Assembly (NCBI GenBank): GCA_965246745.1
Contig: OZ251980.1
Location: forward strand, 1,736,001-1,800,000
DNA: 64,000 nucleotides
Origin: JANXMY01 sp965246745
Lineage (GTDB): Bacteria > Armatimonadota > Armatimonadia > Armatimonadales > Capsulimonadaceae
Direction of reading: 5' to 3'
Under the pieces are notes generated by a model. The model had not been told where the DNA came from. It made no database searches and was given only the letters and a program-made list of their open reading frames with translations. Shown here piece after piece: positions 39,986 through 47,919 of the stretch. Numbering within the stretch: the first letter of the stretch is position 1; the number at the start of each line of letters is the position of its first letter. Position numbers and translations under genes: made by a program.

Positions 39986-41131
39986 CTAACGCCCCGGCCG
40001 CAGCACCAGGGCGTCGGGGACTGTGACGCCGGTTTCGCGGGGGGACTGGGCGGTGCCGTTCAGCAGATAAGTCATCTGCGTGGACGCCCCGCCGTCAAGG
40101 CACATGGCGGCCTCGGCGCGTGTCCCGTCGTATTTCGGAAAGTAGCGGGCCAGAAACGCGGCCAGCGGCGCGTACTCGGACCCCGAGGCGATGCCGATCA
40201 CCAAGTGCTTGGGCCTGCCGCCGGCGCTGTCATACGCCACAAATGTCCGCGCCCTCGGGCCGGGGCTGACCAAGCGCTCTTGATACTGGGTCACGACAAT
40301 TTTGCCCCCCGCAATCAGGGTCGGGCCGCAGCCGACGGCATTTCGGATGGCCCAGGCACGGCTGTCGCGCTGCATCGGCCCCGCATAGCGCCGCACCCCC
40401 TGCGGGCGGCGCGGGTCGGTCGCCGCCCAGACAATCGCCGGCGTGCCGTCCGCCGTCAGGCCGAACGCGCTGCGGACATACTGCCCCCGGCGGATGGTCG
40501 GGCTGCCCGACCCCGTCAGCGGCGGCGCGGCATGGCGCACGCGGCCCCCTTGAACCAGCAGGCCGACAATCTCTTTGCGCCCTGCGCCGTCTTCCGCGCC
40601 GAAGTAGCCGCCGTTGACCGCCACAAGCGCCCCTGTCCGGGTCAGCCACTCATGCGGGGTGAACGCCTGCCCGACCACGCGCCCATTGGGCAGCGCAATT
40701 CCGTGCGTTTCAATCGCCGGCCGGCAGTTCGTTTCGGCAAATTCGATGTCTACTAAATCAATCCCTGCGCCGGGCGTGGTCGGGATAGCCCGGTGCACGA
40801 CGCCCCGCGCCAGCGTGTCCGCCGTTTCAGCCTCAGCCTTAATCGGCGGCGGGGGCGGCGCGGACGCCGTGCGCGGCCCGCAGCCGGGCAGACACAAGGC
40901 GGAAAGGAAAAGGAAAAGCCCCCCTGCCCCAATTCCGGGGAGCCATACGCCGGGGAGCCATACGCCGGGGAGCCATACGCCGGGGAGCCATACGCCGGGG
41001 AGCCATACGCCGGGGAGCCATACGCCGGGGAGCCATACGCCGGGGAGCCATACGGAAGAAAAAGGGCGAACACCAGGTTCGCCCCTACGGGTCTGTTCCG
41101 GCTCCCCGGAATTGGGGCGGGGGGGCTTCAT
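39986..41131 (-). CDS. Exported phosphodiester glycosidase-like (NAGPA domain) protein with repeat-derived N-terminus
   Basis: The C-terminal 280 residues match the NAGPA/DUF2233 phosphodiester glycosidase family: ALVAVNGGYFGAEDG, RNAVGCGPTLIAGGK, HLVIGIASGSE and AAMCLDGGASTQMTYLLNG. The ATG at 41131 lies one base after the gyrB stop (TAAAATG), ideal for reinitiation. The first 75 residues are encoded by repeat R2: KPPRPNSGEPEQ, then eight tandem VWLPG pentapeptides. A hydrophobic stretch (GGLFLFLSALCLPGC) that looks like a lipoprotein signal follows. The ancestral gene probably began near that signal and the element was inserted in frame at its 5' end. Whether the long form is made is uncertain. 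Confidence 0.72.
   Translation of the reverse strand: MKPPRPNSGEPEQTRRGEPGVRPFSSVWLPGVWLPGVWLPGVWLPGVWLPGVWLPGVWLPGVWLPGIGAGGLFLFLSALCLPGCGPRTASAPPPPPIKAEAETADTLARGVVHRAIPTTPGAGIDLVDIEFAETNCRPAIETHGIALPNGRVVGQAFTPHEWLTRTGALVAVNGGYFGAEDGAGRKEIVGLLVQGGRVRHAAPPLTGSGSPTIRRGQYVRSAFGLTADGTPAIVWAATDPRRPQGVRRYAGPMQRDSRAWAIRNAVGCGPTLIAGGKIVVTQYQERLVSPGPRARTFVAYDSAGGRPKHLVIGIASGSEYAPLAAFLARYFPKYDGTRAEAAMCLDGGASTQMTYLLNGTAQSPRETGVTVPDALVLRPGR
40914..41128. repeat. Nested inverted-repeat element R2 with internal 15-bp tandem array
   Basis: Arms at 40914-40944 and 41100-41128 match element R1 (GCCCCCCTGCCCC, AATTCCGGGGAGCC, and its inverse). Between them, the inner edge of the left arm is amplified into eight copies of GGGGAGCCATACGCC (about 40937-41054). 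A TAGGGGCGAACC-type palindrome shared with the array at 23391 follows. The whole element is read in frame as the N-terminus of the phosphodiester glycosidase-like gene. Confidence 0.9.
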
Positions 41132-41132
41132 T

Positions 41133-44100
41133 TTAGCAGTGCCAGTCCACATTCGACACTTCGCGGGCGTACTTGATGATGAACTGCTTGCGCGGCTCGA
41201 CCTTTTCGCTCATCAAAATCGAGAACATCTCGGCGGCGGCGTTGGCATCTTCCAGCGTCACCCGCGCGAGGCTCCGTGTCTCGATGTTCAGGGTCGTCTC
41301 AAACAGCTCCTGCGCGTTCATCTCGCCCAGCCCTTTGAAGCGTCCGACTTGAACGTCTTTGCGCTTCAGCTCTTTGACCATCCGGTCCCGCTCTTCTTCC
41401 GACCGGGCATACAGGCGCGTGTCCTTGCCCGATTTGATGGAATACAGCGGCGGCTGGGCGATATACACATGGCCCTGCTCAATCAGCGGCTGCATATAGC
41501 TGAAGAAAAACGTCAGCAGCAGCGTCCGAATGTGGTCTCCGTCCACGTCCGCATCAGTGTTGTGGGCGCACAGGCCGCCCGTGCCGACCACGAAGTTCTC
41601 GTCGTCCTGCACGGAAAAGTCGTAGACCCACTCTCCGGCCAAAGGCACTTCCTCGGCGGACACGACTTTGAGGCCCATCAGGTCCTCGCCGAGCGGCACA
41701 AAGAGCTGCGCTTTCCGGCCCGGCTTTTCCAGAAACGCTTCCAAACGAGCCGCGCCGGCGTGCCGGTGCCACAGCGGGCGGCAGCGGGCAATCTGGTCTT
41801 TGCCGCAGAGCGTGACCGTATAGTACGGCTGCCGCGTTTGGATCGGCGCGTCGGGCTTGGAAGACGGCGGCAGCGCCGAAGTCGTGGCGACCAGGCCGAG
41901 CTGGCCCAGCAGGTACAGCAGCCCTTCTTTCAGGTCGGGCGAGCTGGTCGTCCATGAAACGTTCGCGCCCCCCGTCGTGCCGTCGCCGAGGAAATAGCCT
42001 TCCAAAAAGGCCCACTGCTGCTCTTCCGGCAGGCTGAACACGATGTCGGGCAGCTTTTTCTCATGGGCCAGGCCGGCCATTCCCCACGCGCGGAGCAGGC
42101 GGGCGGCGGCGACGCTGTGGAAGTACAGCTTGCAGCCCCGGCTGTCCGGGTCCTGGAAAACGCGCGGCGTCTCGCCGAAAGCGTCTTTGATGTCCGTGCC
42201 GATCTCGGCCAGAAACCGCGCGTCTTTTTCGCCGAGATTTAGGCTCACTTGATGGGCGCTGAGTGTCCCTTCGGCGGCATACCAGCCGAGAAAGCGCAGC
42301 AGGCCGGGAGTCAGCGGCAGAAAACGCGCAAACGCCCGGCTGTCATGGGCGCGGGGCGCGATCCGAACGTCCGGCCCCAGCCGGGCCAGCTCTTGTTCGG
42401 TAAAGTCGCCGAACGCCTTGCGGGCGCTGATCTCGCGCCAGCGGGCATTTTTGCTGGTGTCGGCCTGCGCGAGGCACTGCTCCATTTTGGAGGGAATCAG
42501 CCGGTACGGCAGCGGGCCGTCCCAGCCGATAGCTTCCAGGTACGCTTCAAACTGAGACACGATGGGCCGGTTGACGCCGCGCTCCCAGTGGCAGATCGTG
42601 ATCGGCTGCTTGACCCCGAGCGCAAGGGCCACCTGCTTCTGCGAGACGCGCATCGTTTTCCGCCGCGCGGCCAGCGCCTGCCAGCCGGCGGAGTCCAGCG
42701 CGACACGCGGCTCGTTCAGCAGGTCGGGCCGGGCGGACTTGGCAAGCACCCGCCGTGCGGCGGCGTTGCGAACGTCTTCTCCCTGAAGATACAGCGCGTC
42801 GGTCAGCCCCGCCTCAAAGAACGTGCGGAGCAGGTCCACGCGGGCCGGTCCGGCTTCCGGGCGGGGCAGGCGGCGGCTGGCGACCAGCAGGTCGCCGGGG
42901 CGCACGTCGCAGCCTTTTTTCAGCCGCGCTTGGCCGTCTTCAAGCACGAACACGCTGTGCGACGATGTGACTTTGACCTGCCGCCCGTACTGGGTGGTCA
43001 GCCGGTACATCGGCTCTTCGTGCGTGTGCCGGATGACGGCTTTCAGCGGACGGAAGCGCACGGCATGGGTTTTCTGGTCGAACGACAGCACTTGATACCG
43101 CTCCGCCGAGCGCCGCCCTTCGATGCAGGCATCAATAAACTCGCCGATCTTGACAAACTCGGTCCGGCCCGCATCGTCCATCACCAGCGTCCGCTCGTTC
43201 CCGGCGACGCTCATGATGATAATGCGGTCGTAGCGCAGCTTGGACATGTCGAACTTCGACGTGGACTCGCCTTCGTCGTCGCCGTCGCTGTCCACTTTGA
43301 TGCCGATGCCGAGCGCCGTAATCAGCGACCGCACTTCATTGTTTTCCAGCGTTTTGTCCAGCGCGGCCTTCGACGTATTGATGATCTTCCCGCGCAGGGG
43401 CAAAATGGCTTGGTAGCGCCGGTCCCGGCCTTGCTTTGCCGACCCCCCGGCTGAGTCGCCTTCCACGAGGAAAAGCTCACACTTTTTCGGGTCGCGCTCG
43501 GTGCAGTCGGCGAGCTTGCCGGGCAGGTTGGAGTTTTCGAGGCTCGACTGGCGCTTGATCAAATCGGCGGCTTTGCGGGCGGCGTCGCGGGCACGCTGGG
43601 ACAACAGCGCTTTGTCAATGATTTTTTTGCCGACCGCTGGGTTCTCTTCCAAAAACTGGGTTAACCCCTCACCAACAATAGAGTTGACGATGCCGTCTAC
43701 TTCTGGGTTGGTCAGCTTGATCTTGGTCTGTGCCTCAAAAGTCGGGTTCTGAAGGCGCACGGAAATAGCGGCAGCCAATCCCTCACGCACATCGTCACCG
43801 CTGAGGTTAGCATCTTTTTCTTTAATCGCTCCCGACTTGCGGGCGTACTGGTTAATCACCCGTGTCAGCGCCGTGCGAAAGCCCGACAAATGCGTCCCGC
43901 CCTGTTGGGTATGAACGTTGTTCGCGAACGACAAGACCGTTTCGGAGTAAGTGCTGTTGTATTGCAGGGCGACTTCTACCTGAACATTGTCGCGCACTTT
44001 CATCAAGTAGATCGTCGAGCCGATTCCCTCTTTGGTTTCGTTCATGTGATCCACAAGCTCGGCGATGCCGCGCTCGTAGTGGTAAGTAATAGGTTCCGCG

Positions 44101-44936
44101 CCGGTCAGTTTGTCGTGGAAGTGAATCGTCGCTTCCCGGTTCAAGTAACAGGTGTTGCGAATGCGCTCTTCAAACACATCGGGCTTGTAGACGTAGTCGC
44201 CAAAAATTTCTTTGTCGGCAAGCCAGGTCAGCGTCGTGCCGTGCGCGTCGGACGTGCCTATCTCTTTGACGCCTTTGGGCTTAGGAATGCCGCGCTCGCA
44301 CCGAAATTTGTACTTTTTGCCGTTCTGCTCGATAATCGCTTCGCACCATTCGGACAGGAAGTTGACGCACGACAAACCAACCCCATGCAGGCCGCCGGAC
44401 ACTTTGTAGCCGCCGTCGCCGAACTTGCCGCCGGAGTTGAGCTTGGTCATCGCCATCTCAACCCCGGTCATCTTGGTCTGCGTGTTGATGCCGGTCGGGA
44501 TTCCGCGCCCATTGTCGCGCACGGAGATTGTCTGGTCGGAATTGAGTGTGACCCAAATTTCCGAAGCATGACCTGCCAAGACCTCATCCACACTGTTGTC
44601 CAAAATCTCAAACATCAAGTGGTGCAGGCCGCCGGTGCCGGTGTCGCCGATATACATAGACGGGCGATGCCGGACATGTTCGACGCCTTCCATCGAGCGC
44701 AGGCTGTCGGCATTGTATTCCGCCGTGACACGCCGCAAATCCTCGCCCGCTTCCTCGCCGCCGTCCGCCGACGCGGCGACGCCGTTTTCGAGCAGGTCTA
44801 CCACAACCTGCCGGCCGGTCGTATCGAGCAGGGCCATGTCTTCGGCCTGCCCGCTTGTTCCCAGTCCGTCCAAAGCCACGGGTTCCGCGCGTTCGGTTTC
44901 CCGGTCCAGCAGTGAGCTTGCTTTTGCTTTCGCCAA
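41133..44936 (-). CDS. gyrB: DNA gyrase subunit B with in-frame intein
   Basis: ATPase subunit of gyrase, which introduces negative supercoils. The start is TTG preceded by AGGAG. An acidic N-terminal extension of about 65 residues precedes the GHKL domain (LRSMEGVEHVRHRPSMYIGD, ILDNSVDEVLAGHA, VRDNGRGIPTG). Then come the transducer, the TOPRIM domain (LFLVEGDSAGGSAKQGRDRR, YDRIIIM | TDADVDGDHIRTLLLTFFF) and the C-terminal GRFKGLGEMNAQELFETT. After IIIM a 551-residue intein (codons 576-1126) interrupts the gene exactly before the Mg-binding DAD motif. Removing it gives a normal GyrB of about 716 residues. No gyrA is in the window. Confidence 0.97.
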   Translation of the reverse strand: MAKAKASSLLDRETERAEPVALDGLGTSGQAEDMALLDTTGRQVVVDLLENGVAASADGGEEAGEDLRRVTAEYNADSLRSMEGVEHVRHRPSMYIGDTGTGGLHHLMFEILDNSVDEVLAGHASEIWVTLNSDQTISVRDNGRGIPTGINTQTKMTGVEMAMTKLNSGGKFGDGGYKVSGGLHGVGLSCVNFLSEWCEAIIEQNGKKYKFRCERGIPKPKGVKEIGTSDAHGTTLTWLADKEIFGDYVYKPDVFEERIRNTCYLNREATIHFHDKLTGAEPITYHYERGIAELVDHMNETKEGIGSTIYLMKVRDNVQVEVALQYNSTYSETVLSFANNVHTQQGGTHLSGFRTALTRVINQYARKSGAIKEKDANLSGDDVREGLAAAISVRLQNPTFEAQTKIKLTNPEVDGIVNSIVGEGLTQFLEENPAVGKKIIDKALLSQRARDAARKAADLIKRQSSLENSNLPGKLADCTERDPKKCELFLVEGDSAGGSAKQGRDRRYQAILPLRGKIINTSKAALDKTLENNEVRSLITALGIGIKVDSDGDDEGESTSKFDMSKLRYDRIIIMSVAGNERTLVMDDAGRTEFVKIGEFIDACIEGRRSAERYQVLSFDQKTHAVRFRPLKAVIRHTHEEPMYRLTTQYGRQVKVTSSHSVFVLEDGQARLKKGCDVRPGDLLVASRRLPRPEAGPARVDLLRTFFEAGLTDALYLQGEDVRNAAARRVLAKSARPDLLNEPRVALDSAGWQALAARRKTMRVSQKQVALALGVKQPITICHWERGVNRPIVSQFEAYLEAIGWDGPLPYRLIPSKMEQCLAQADTSKNARWREISARKAFGDFTEQELARLGPDVRIAPRAHDSRAFARFLPLTPGLLRFLGWYAAEGTLSAHQVSLNLGEKDARFLAEIGTDIKDAFGETPRVFQDPDSRGCKLYFHSVAAARLLRAWGMAGLAHEKKLPDIVFSLPEEQQWAFLEGYFLGDGTTGGANVSWTTSSPDLKEGLLYLLGQLGLVATTSALPPSSKPDAPIQTRQPYYTVTLCGKDQIARCRPLWHRHAGAARLEAFLEKPGRKAQLFVPLGEDLMGLKVVSAEEVPLAGEWVYDFSVQDDENFVVGTGGLCAHNTDADVDGDHIRTLLLTFFFSYMQPLIEQGHVYIAQPPLYSIKSGKDTRLYARSEEERDRMVKELKRKDVQVGRFKGLGEMNAQELFETTLNIETRSLARVTLEDANAAAEMFSILMSEKVEPRKQFIIKYAREVSNVDWHC
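41559..43211 (-). mobile_element. Intein with LAGLIDADG endonuclease and HTH insertion in gyrB
   Basis: 551 residues, from Ser1 (SVAGNERTLVMDDAG) to the terminal His-Asn, with Thr as the first residue of the C-extein. Splicing motifs: block B TSSHSVFV, block F/G WVYDFSVQDDENFVVG, then GGLCAHN. Two LAGLIDADG helices, FLGWYAAEGTL and AFLEGYFLGDGTT, keep their acidic residues, so the homing endonuclease may be active. Before them lies an Xre-type helix-turn-helix (RVSQKQVALALGVKQPITICHWERG) that may aid DNA recognition. The insertion point is the most conserved part of the TOPRIM active site, a typical intein target. Ser at position 1 in place of Cys is a permitted variant. Confidence 0.93.
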
Positions 44937-45008
44937 TTCGTTTCTCCTACACCAAGTCTGTGTCTCGTGTTGTCTTTGTTGTCAGCTATTTGCTGAAAAT
45001 CTACGCTA

Positions 45009-45038
45009 ATTATAGCAGATTTTGAGAGTAAAAGTCAA
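45009..45038 (-). promoter_or_regulatory. gyrB promoter
   Basis: On the minus strand TTGACT (45033-45038) and TATAAT (45009-45014) are 18 bp apart, with an extended TGC before the -10. The region is unusually AT-rich for this window. The leader to the TTG start is about 65 nt. Confidence 0.8.
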
Positions 45039-45090
45039 GGAAATTTGGCGTAGAAGTGTAACCTAAGCCCGGCCGGGGAACAACCGATTT

Positions 45091-45825
45091 ATGATCTCAC
45101 CGAACAACCTTGCGAATTTTTTGGACCAGTTTTTGGAAACCGCGAAATACGCCGAAGAACCCCCGCTGGTCCGCCGTCAGTTCACCCATTCGGTCCGCCG
45201 CCTCGGGCTGGCGCTGGAAGCCTGGCCGGGCCTGCCGGAGTGGGCGGCGGCGGAGAAGCTCGACGCCGTGTTTCTGCACCGGGCATTTAAGCTCGACTTC
45301 GCCGCGCTCCCCGAAGACATCGGCGTGGTGGCGTCGCACCTGCCGTTTGAGGAAAAGCTGGCGCTCGGCTTCAACCCTCGATTGGCCGCCGCGCTCGGCA
45401 TGACCCACTTGGAAACGCTGGGCTACCGCAAGGGGAGGCCGCTCGGCATGCTCGGGGCCGTCCCGCCGCAGACAGTCGCGGCGTTTTACCAGTCGGTCTC
45501 GGAGACGTTCGGCGGGCGCGACGAAGCGCGGACGTGCGAGCGCAACGAAGTGACGAAAGTGGCGGTGGTGGGGGCGATGACGGCGGAGCTGATGCACGAA
45601 GCGTCGCAGCGCGGCGCGGAAGTGTATGTGACGGGGCAGATGCGGAAGCCCGCCAAAGAAGCGATTCTCGACACCGGCCTCGGCATGGTGATTGTGGGCC
45701 ATCCGCGCTCGGAGCAATGGGCGCTGTCCGCGCTGGCAAATGTCCTGCGCGAGCGCTTCTGCGGCCTCCAAGTCGTGCTGTCCAAAGAGCCGGTCGTGCA
45801 GCCCCCGCCGAAGCTGCCGAAGTAG
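45091..45825 (+). CDS. NIF3-like dinuclear metal-centre protein
   Basis: 244 residues of the NIF3/YbgI (GTP cyclohydrolase I type 2-like) family. Visible are VASHLPFEEKLALGFNPRLAAAL, the VAVVGAMTAELMHEASQRGAEVYVTGQMRK core and IVGHPRSEQWALSALANVL near the end, with His and Glu residues that bind two metal ions. It lacks the long central insert of Firmicute members. Precise cellular role is unsettled across the family. GGGGA lies upstream of the ATG. It is transcribed divergently from gyrB. Confidence 0.85.
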   Translation: MISPNNLANFLDQFLETAKYAEEPPLVRRQFTHSVRRLGLALEAWPGLPEWAAAEKLDAVFLHRAFKLDFAALPEDIGVVASHLPFEEKLALGFNPRLAAALGMTHLETLGYRKGRPLGMLGAVPPQTVAAFYQSVSETFGGRDEARTCERNEVTKVAVVGAMTAELMHEASQRGAEVYVTGQMRKPAKEAILDTGLGMVIVGHPRSEQWALSALANVLRERFCGLQVVLSKEPVVQPPPKLPK

Positions 45826-45895
45826 GAACCCCACCCCGGCCCTCTCCTTTCGGAAGGAAAGGGTGGCGAAGCCCTAGCGAGCCGGGTGAGGTTCC
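45825..45895. repeat. Inverted repeat joining nif3-like and ygfZ gene ends
   Basis: GGAACCCCACCCCGGC (45825-45840) and GCCGGGTGAGGTTCC (45881-45895) are inverted copies with two bulged C, around a central CTTTC/GGAAG fold. The left edge touches the NIF3 stop codon. The right arm encodes the last residues of YgfZ (EPHPAR) and its stop. It may act as a bidirectional transcription stop, but no T-run is present. Confidence 0.75.
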
Positions 45896-46770
45896 AAAAC
45901 TTCCGCCGCATACGAAAACACCAGGCCGTTCGGCTGGGCGATCTGCACGGAAACCCGCGTTCCCGGCGCGAAGTATTCTTTGCGAATGTATCCGAGCGCA
46001 ATCGCCTGGCCGCCGCGCGACGGCGACGGGGCGGCGCTGGTCACGCGGCCGATTTCGCGGCCCGGCTCGGGGCCGTCTTCGGGAACATGGAGACTTGCGC
46101 CGACCGGCGGCACGGGGGCGTCTTCGGTCAGGAGTATCCGGCGCAAGGCTTTATTCGTGTGGCCTCGGGCTGACAGCCGGGCGACAATCTCCTGTCCGAC
46201 ATAGCAGCCTTTGGTATACGACACGGCGTCAAGCATCTCGGCTTCGGGCAGCAGCACCGACGGCGACAGCTCCGCGCCCCATTTCGGAATACCGGCGTCC
46301 ACGCGATAAGTTTCCGCTGCATCGGCGGTCATCGGCGCATACCCGGCAGCCAGAAGCGTGTTCCAGGCGGCGTCTTTTTCCCCGACGGCGATCCACTGAT
46401 CGCGGCCCGGCAGGAGGGGAAACGACGAGACGCCCGCGCCGCCTTCGCCGTAAATCGACAGCACGGCCCACTGACCCGACACATCAGCGATCTGCACGTC
46501 TTCCATGATCAAAAACTTGTCCAAAGCGGCGTGCAGGACAGGCAGCGCCGCCGGGTCGGTTTCAACCAGCAGCGACTCCTCGCGGGCATGGACAAACACG
46601 TCGGCGAGTATATGGCCGGTGCTGTCTAAAAGCGCGGCATGACGCATCTCGCCTGCGGGGATGCCGACAGCGTCATTTGAGACCATGCCCTGCAAAAACG
46701 TTTCGCGGTCCGCGCCGGTCAGGGCCAAGAGGCCGCGCGGCGTCCGATCCAGCACAAACAGTTCGCTCAT
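45874..46770 (-). CDS. ygfZ: YgfZ/GcvT-like folate-binding protein
   Basis: A 298-residue tetrahydrofolate-binding protein of the YgfZ/IBA57 group, which helps assemble or repair certain Fe-S enzymes and affects tRNA modification. The diagnostic KGCYVGQEIVARLSARGHTNKALRR lies at about residues 187-211, with LTGADRETFLQGMVSND at the start and LLDSTGHILADVFVH. It follows a small membrane-protein ORF by 14 bp, so both probably share the promoter at 46943-46971. The C-terminal six residues come from the adjoining inverted repeat. Confidence 0.9.
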   Translation of the reverse strand: MSELFVLDRTPRGLLALTGADRETFLQGMVSNDAVGIPAGEMRHAALLDSTGHILADVFVHAREESLLVETDPAALPVLHAALDKFLIMEDVQIADVSGQWAVLSIYGEGGAGVSSFPLLPGRDQWIAVGEKDAAWNTLLAAGYAPMTADAAETYRVDAGIPKWGAELSPSVLLPEAEMLDAVSYTKGCYVGQEIVARLSARGHTNKALRRILLTEDAPVPPVGASLHVPEDGPEPGREIGRVTSAAPSPSRGGQAIALGYIRKEYFAPGTRVSVQIAQPNGLVFSYAAEVLEPHPAR

Positions 46771-46784
46771 AAAAGCTCGCTTGG

Positions 46785-46916
46785 TTAGGAGATCGCGCGG
46801 CCCGCGCGGCGGTCCAGCTCATCGAGAAACGTGATTTTCACGGCGGCGGCGAGGGCGGCGAGCAAGGCTCCGAAAAAGAAACCGGACTTCGAGATCGGCG
46901 GCAGAGTGGGCGGCAT
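46785..46916 (-). CDS. Small single-helix membrane protein upstream of ygfZ
   Basis: A 43-residue ORF: a short Pro-rich start (MPPTLPPISK), one hydrophobic helix (SGFFFGALLAALAAAVKI) and a polar amphipathic tail (DELDRRAGRAIS). AAAGG stands about 10 nt before the ATG, and a TTGACA promoter lies upstream. The layout resembles tiny YtxH-like envelope proteins. It precedes ygfZ in the same direction. Confidence 0.5.
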   Translation of the reverse strand: MPPTLPPISKSGFFFGALLAALAAAVKITFLDELDRRAGRAIS

Positions 46917-46932
46917 TGACTTTGTACCTTTC

Positions 46933-46971
46933 TTCACAATCTATTGTGGCATTTTTCACAATGTTTGTCAA
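46933..46971 (-). promoter_or_regulatory. Promoter with ATTGTGAA operator-like repeats
   Basis: On the minus strand TTGACA (46966-46971) and CACAAT (46943-46948) are 17 bp apart. ATTGTGAA occurs at 46955-46962 and 46933-46940, and TTGTG...CACAA forms an inverted pair across the spacer. The repeats flank the -10, so a repressor site is likely. The rest of the 46917-47086 gap holds only this and the promoter of the next gene. Confidence 0.55.
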
Positions 46972-47054
46972 TGCAAAAACACCGGGCTTTTTTCGGCAGG
47001 GAAAATATCTTTTGGGCGGCAGCCGGACGCACCCGTTTTCGCCGCCTTCCGTGC

Positions 47055-47086
47055 TATAATCAGCGCATCACCGAGGAGTTTTACCC
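47055..47086 (+). promoter_or_regulatory. Extended -10 promoter and ribosome site
   Basis: TGCTATAAT (47052-47060) is an extended -10 with no good -35. GAGGAG (about 47073-47078) then lies 8 nt before the ATG at 47087. Confidence 0.65.
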
Positions 47087-47332
47087 ATGAAAACGCGGAT
47101 CAAAGTGGACGAAGTCAAACCCGGAATGTTTTCAACCGAGCGCTATGTTGCTTTTGTCGCTTCCGGCAGAGAATACTCGCTGTTTGTTGACCAGGGCAGT
47201 GTCAGCGGAAACACGCTGGAAGTTCAAATCGTTGAGGATTACCCGGACCGCGCCCTGGTCGAGCTGCCGCGTGATACGTTCAATGCCGGCAGCCGCGTGT
47301 TTGTTCCGAAAGACCTCCTTGTTGCCGCGTAG
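47087..47332 (+). CDS. Small conserved-looking protein before dcd
   Basis: An 81-residue soluble protein (MKTRIKVDEVKPGMFSTERYVAFV, then NTLEVQIVEDYPDRALVELPRD and SRVFVPKDLLVAA). The alternation of strands suggests a small beta-barrel. It has a strong ribosome site and lies 8 bp before the dCTP deaminase gene, so the two are co-transcribed. No family recognised. Confidence 0.65.
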   Translation: MKTRIKVDEVKPGMFSTERYVAFVASGREYSLFVDQGSVSGNTLEVQIVEDYPDRALVELPRDTFNAGSRVFVPKDLLVAA

Positions 47333-47340
47333 GAGTCGCA

Positions 47341-47904
47341 ATGATCCTCTGTGACAGCGAAATTTGGGCTGCTCTCAAACACGGTCACATCAAAATTGAC
47401 CCGGAGCCGTCCCGCGACGATTACACAACGACAGCCGTGGACCTCCATCTCGGCGAGACCGACTTCAAGCGCTGGAAAAAGCCGGGCAAAGGAGTCAGCC
47501 TTGTCATTGATCCGTCGCAAAGCGGCTTTTACCGCGATGCGGCCACGTTTCTCGAAGATGTCCCGCGCGAGTCCGACGGCTCAGTTGTCATCCGGCCCAA
47601 CGACTTCCTGCTGGCGCTGACCAAAGAGCGTGTCGAGCTGCCGGAGCAGTCGCGGGTTGCCGCCCGTGTTGAAGGCAAAAGCTCACTAGCCCGGATCGGC
47701 CTTGTGATTCACCTGACGGCTCCGACAATCCACAGCGGGTTCAAAGGCAATATCACACTGGAAATCAAGCACGGCGATTTCCCGATCAAGCTGTGCCCCG
47801 GCATGCCGGTCTGCCAGCTTATTTTCGAGAGCGTGTTCGGTACGCCTTCCGCGACAATGCGCGGAATGTTCCAAGAGCAATCTTCCGTCAAAGGCAGCAG
47901 TTAG
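47341..47904 (+). CDS. dcd: dCTP deaminase
   Basis: Deaminates dCTP to dUTP (or, in bifunctional forms, to dUMP) for thymidylate synthesis. The 187-residue protein contains the trimeric dUTPase/dCTP deaminase signature RVEGKSSLARIGLVIHLTAPTIHSGFKGNITLEI (about 116-150), with the catalytic Glu in LEI and the phosphate-binding GKSS, followed by CPGMPVCQLIFE. AGGAG lies 8 nt upstream of the ATG. The sequence diverges somewhat from the E. coli type in the N-terminal third. Confidence 0.9.
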   Translation: MILCDSEIWAALKHGHIKIDPEPSRDDYTTTAVDLHLGETDFKRWKKPGKGVSLVIDPSQSGFYRDAATFLEDVPRESDGSVVIRPNDFLLALTKERVELPEQSRVAARVEGKSSLARIGLVIHLTAPTIHSGFKGNITLEIKHGDFPIKLCPGMPVCQLIFESVFGTPSATMRGMFQEQSSVKGSS

Positions 47905-47919
47905 AAAGTCCCTGCGTTT

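Noticed and set aside
40937..41054. Eight regular 15-bp repeats that could be mistaken for a CRISPR array
   Set aside because: Units are directly adjacent with no spacers and derive from the arm of repeat R2. No cas genes are present.
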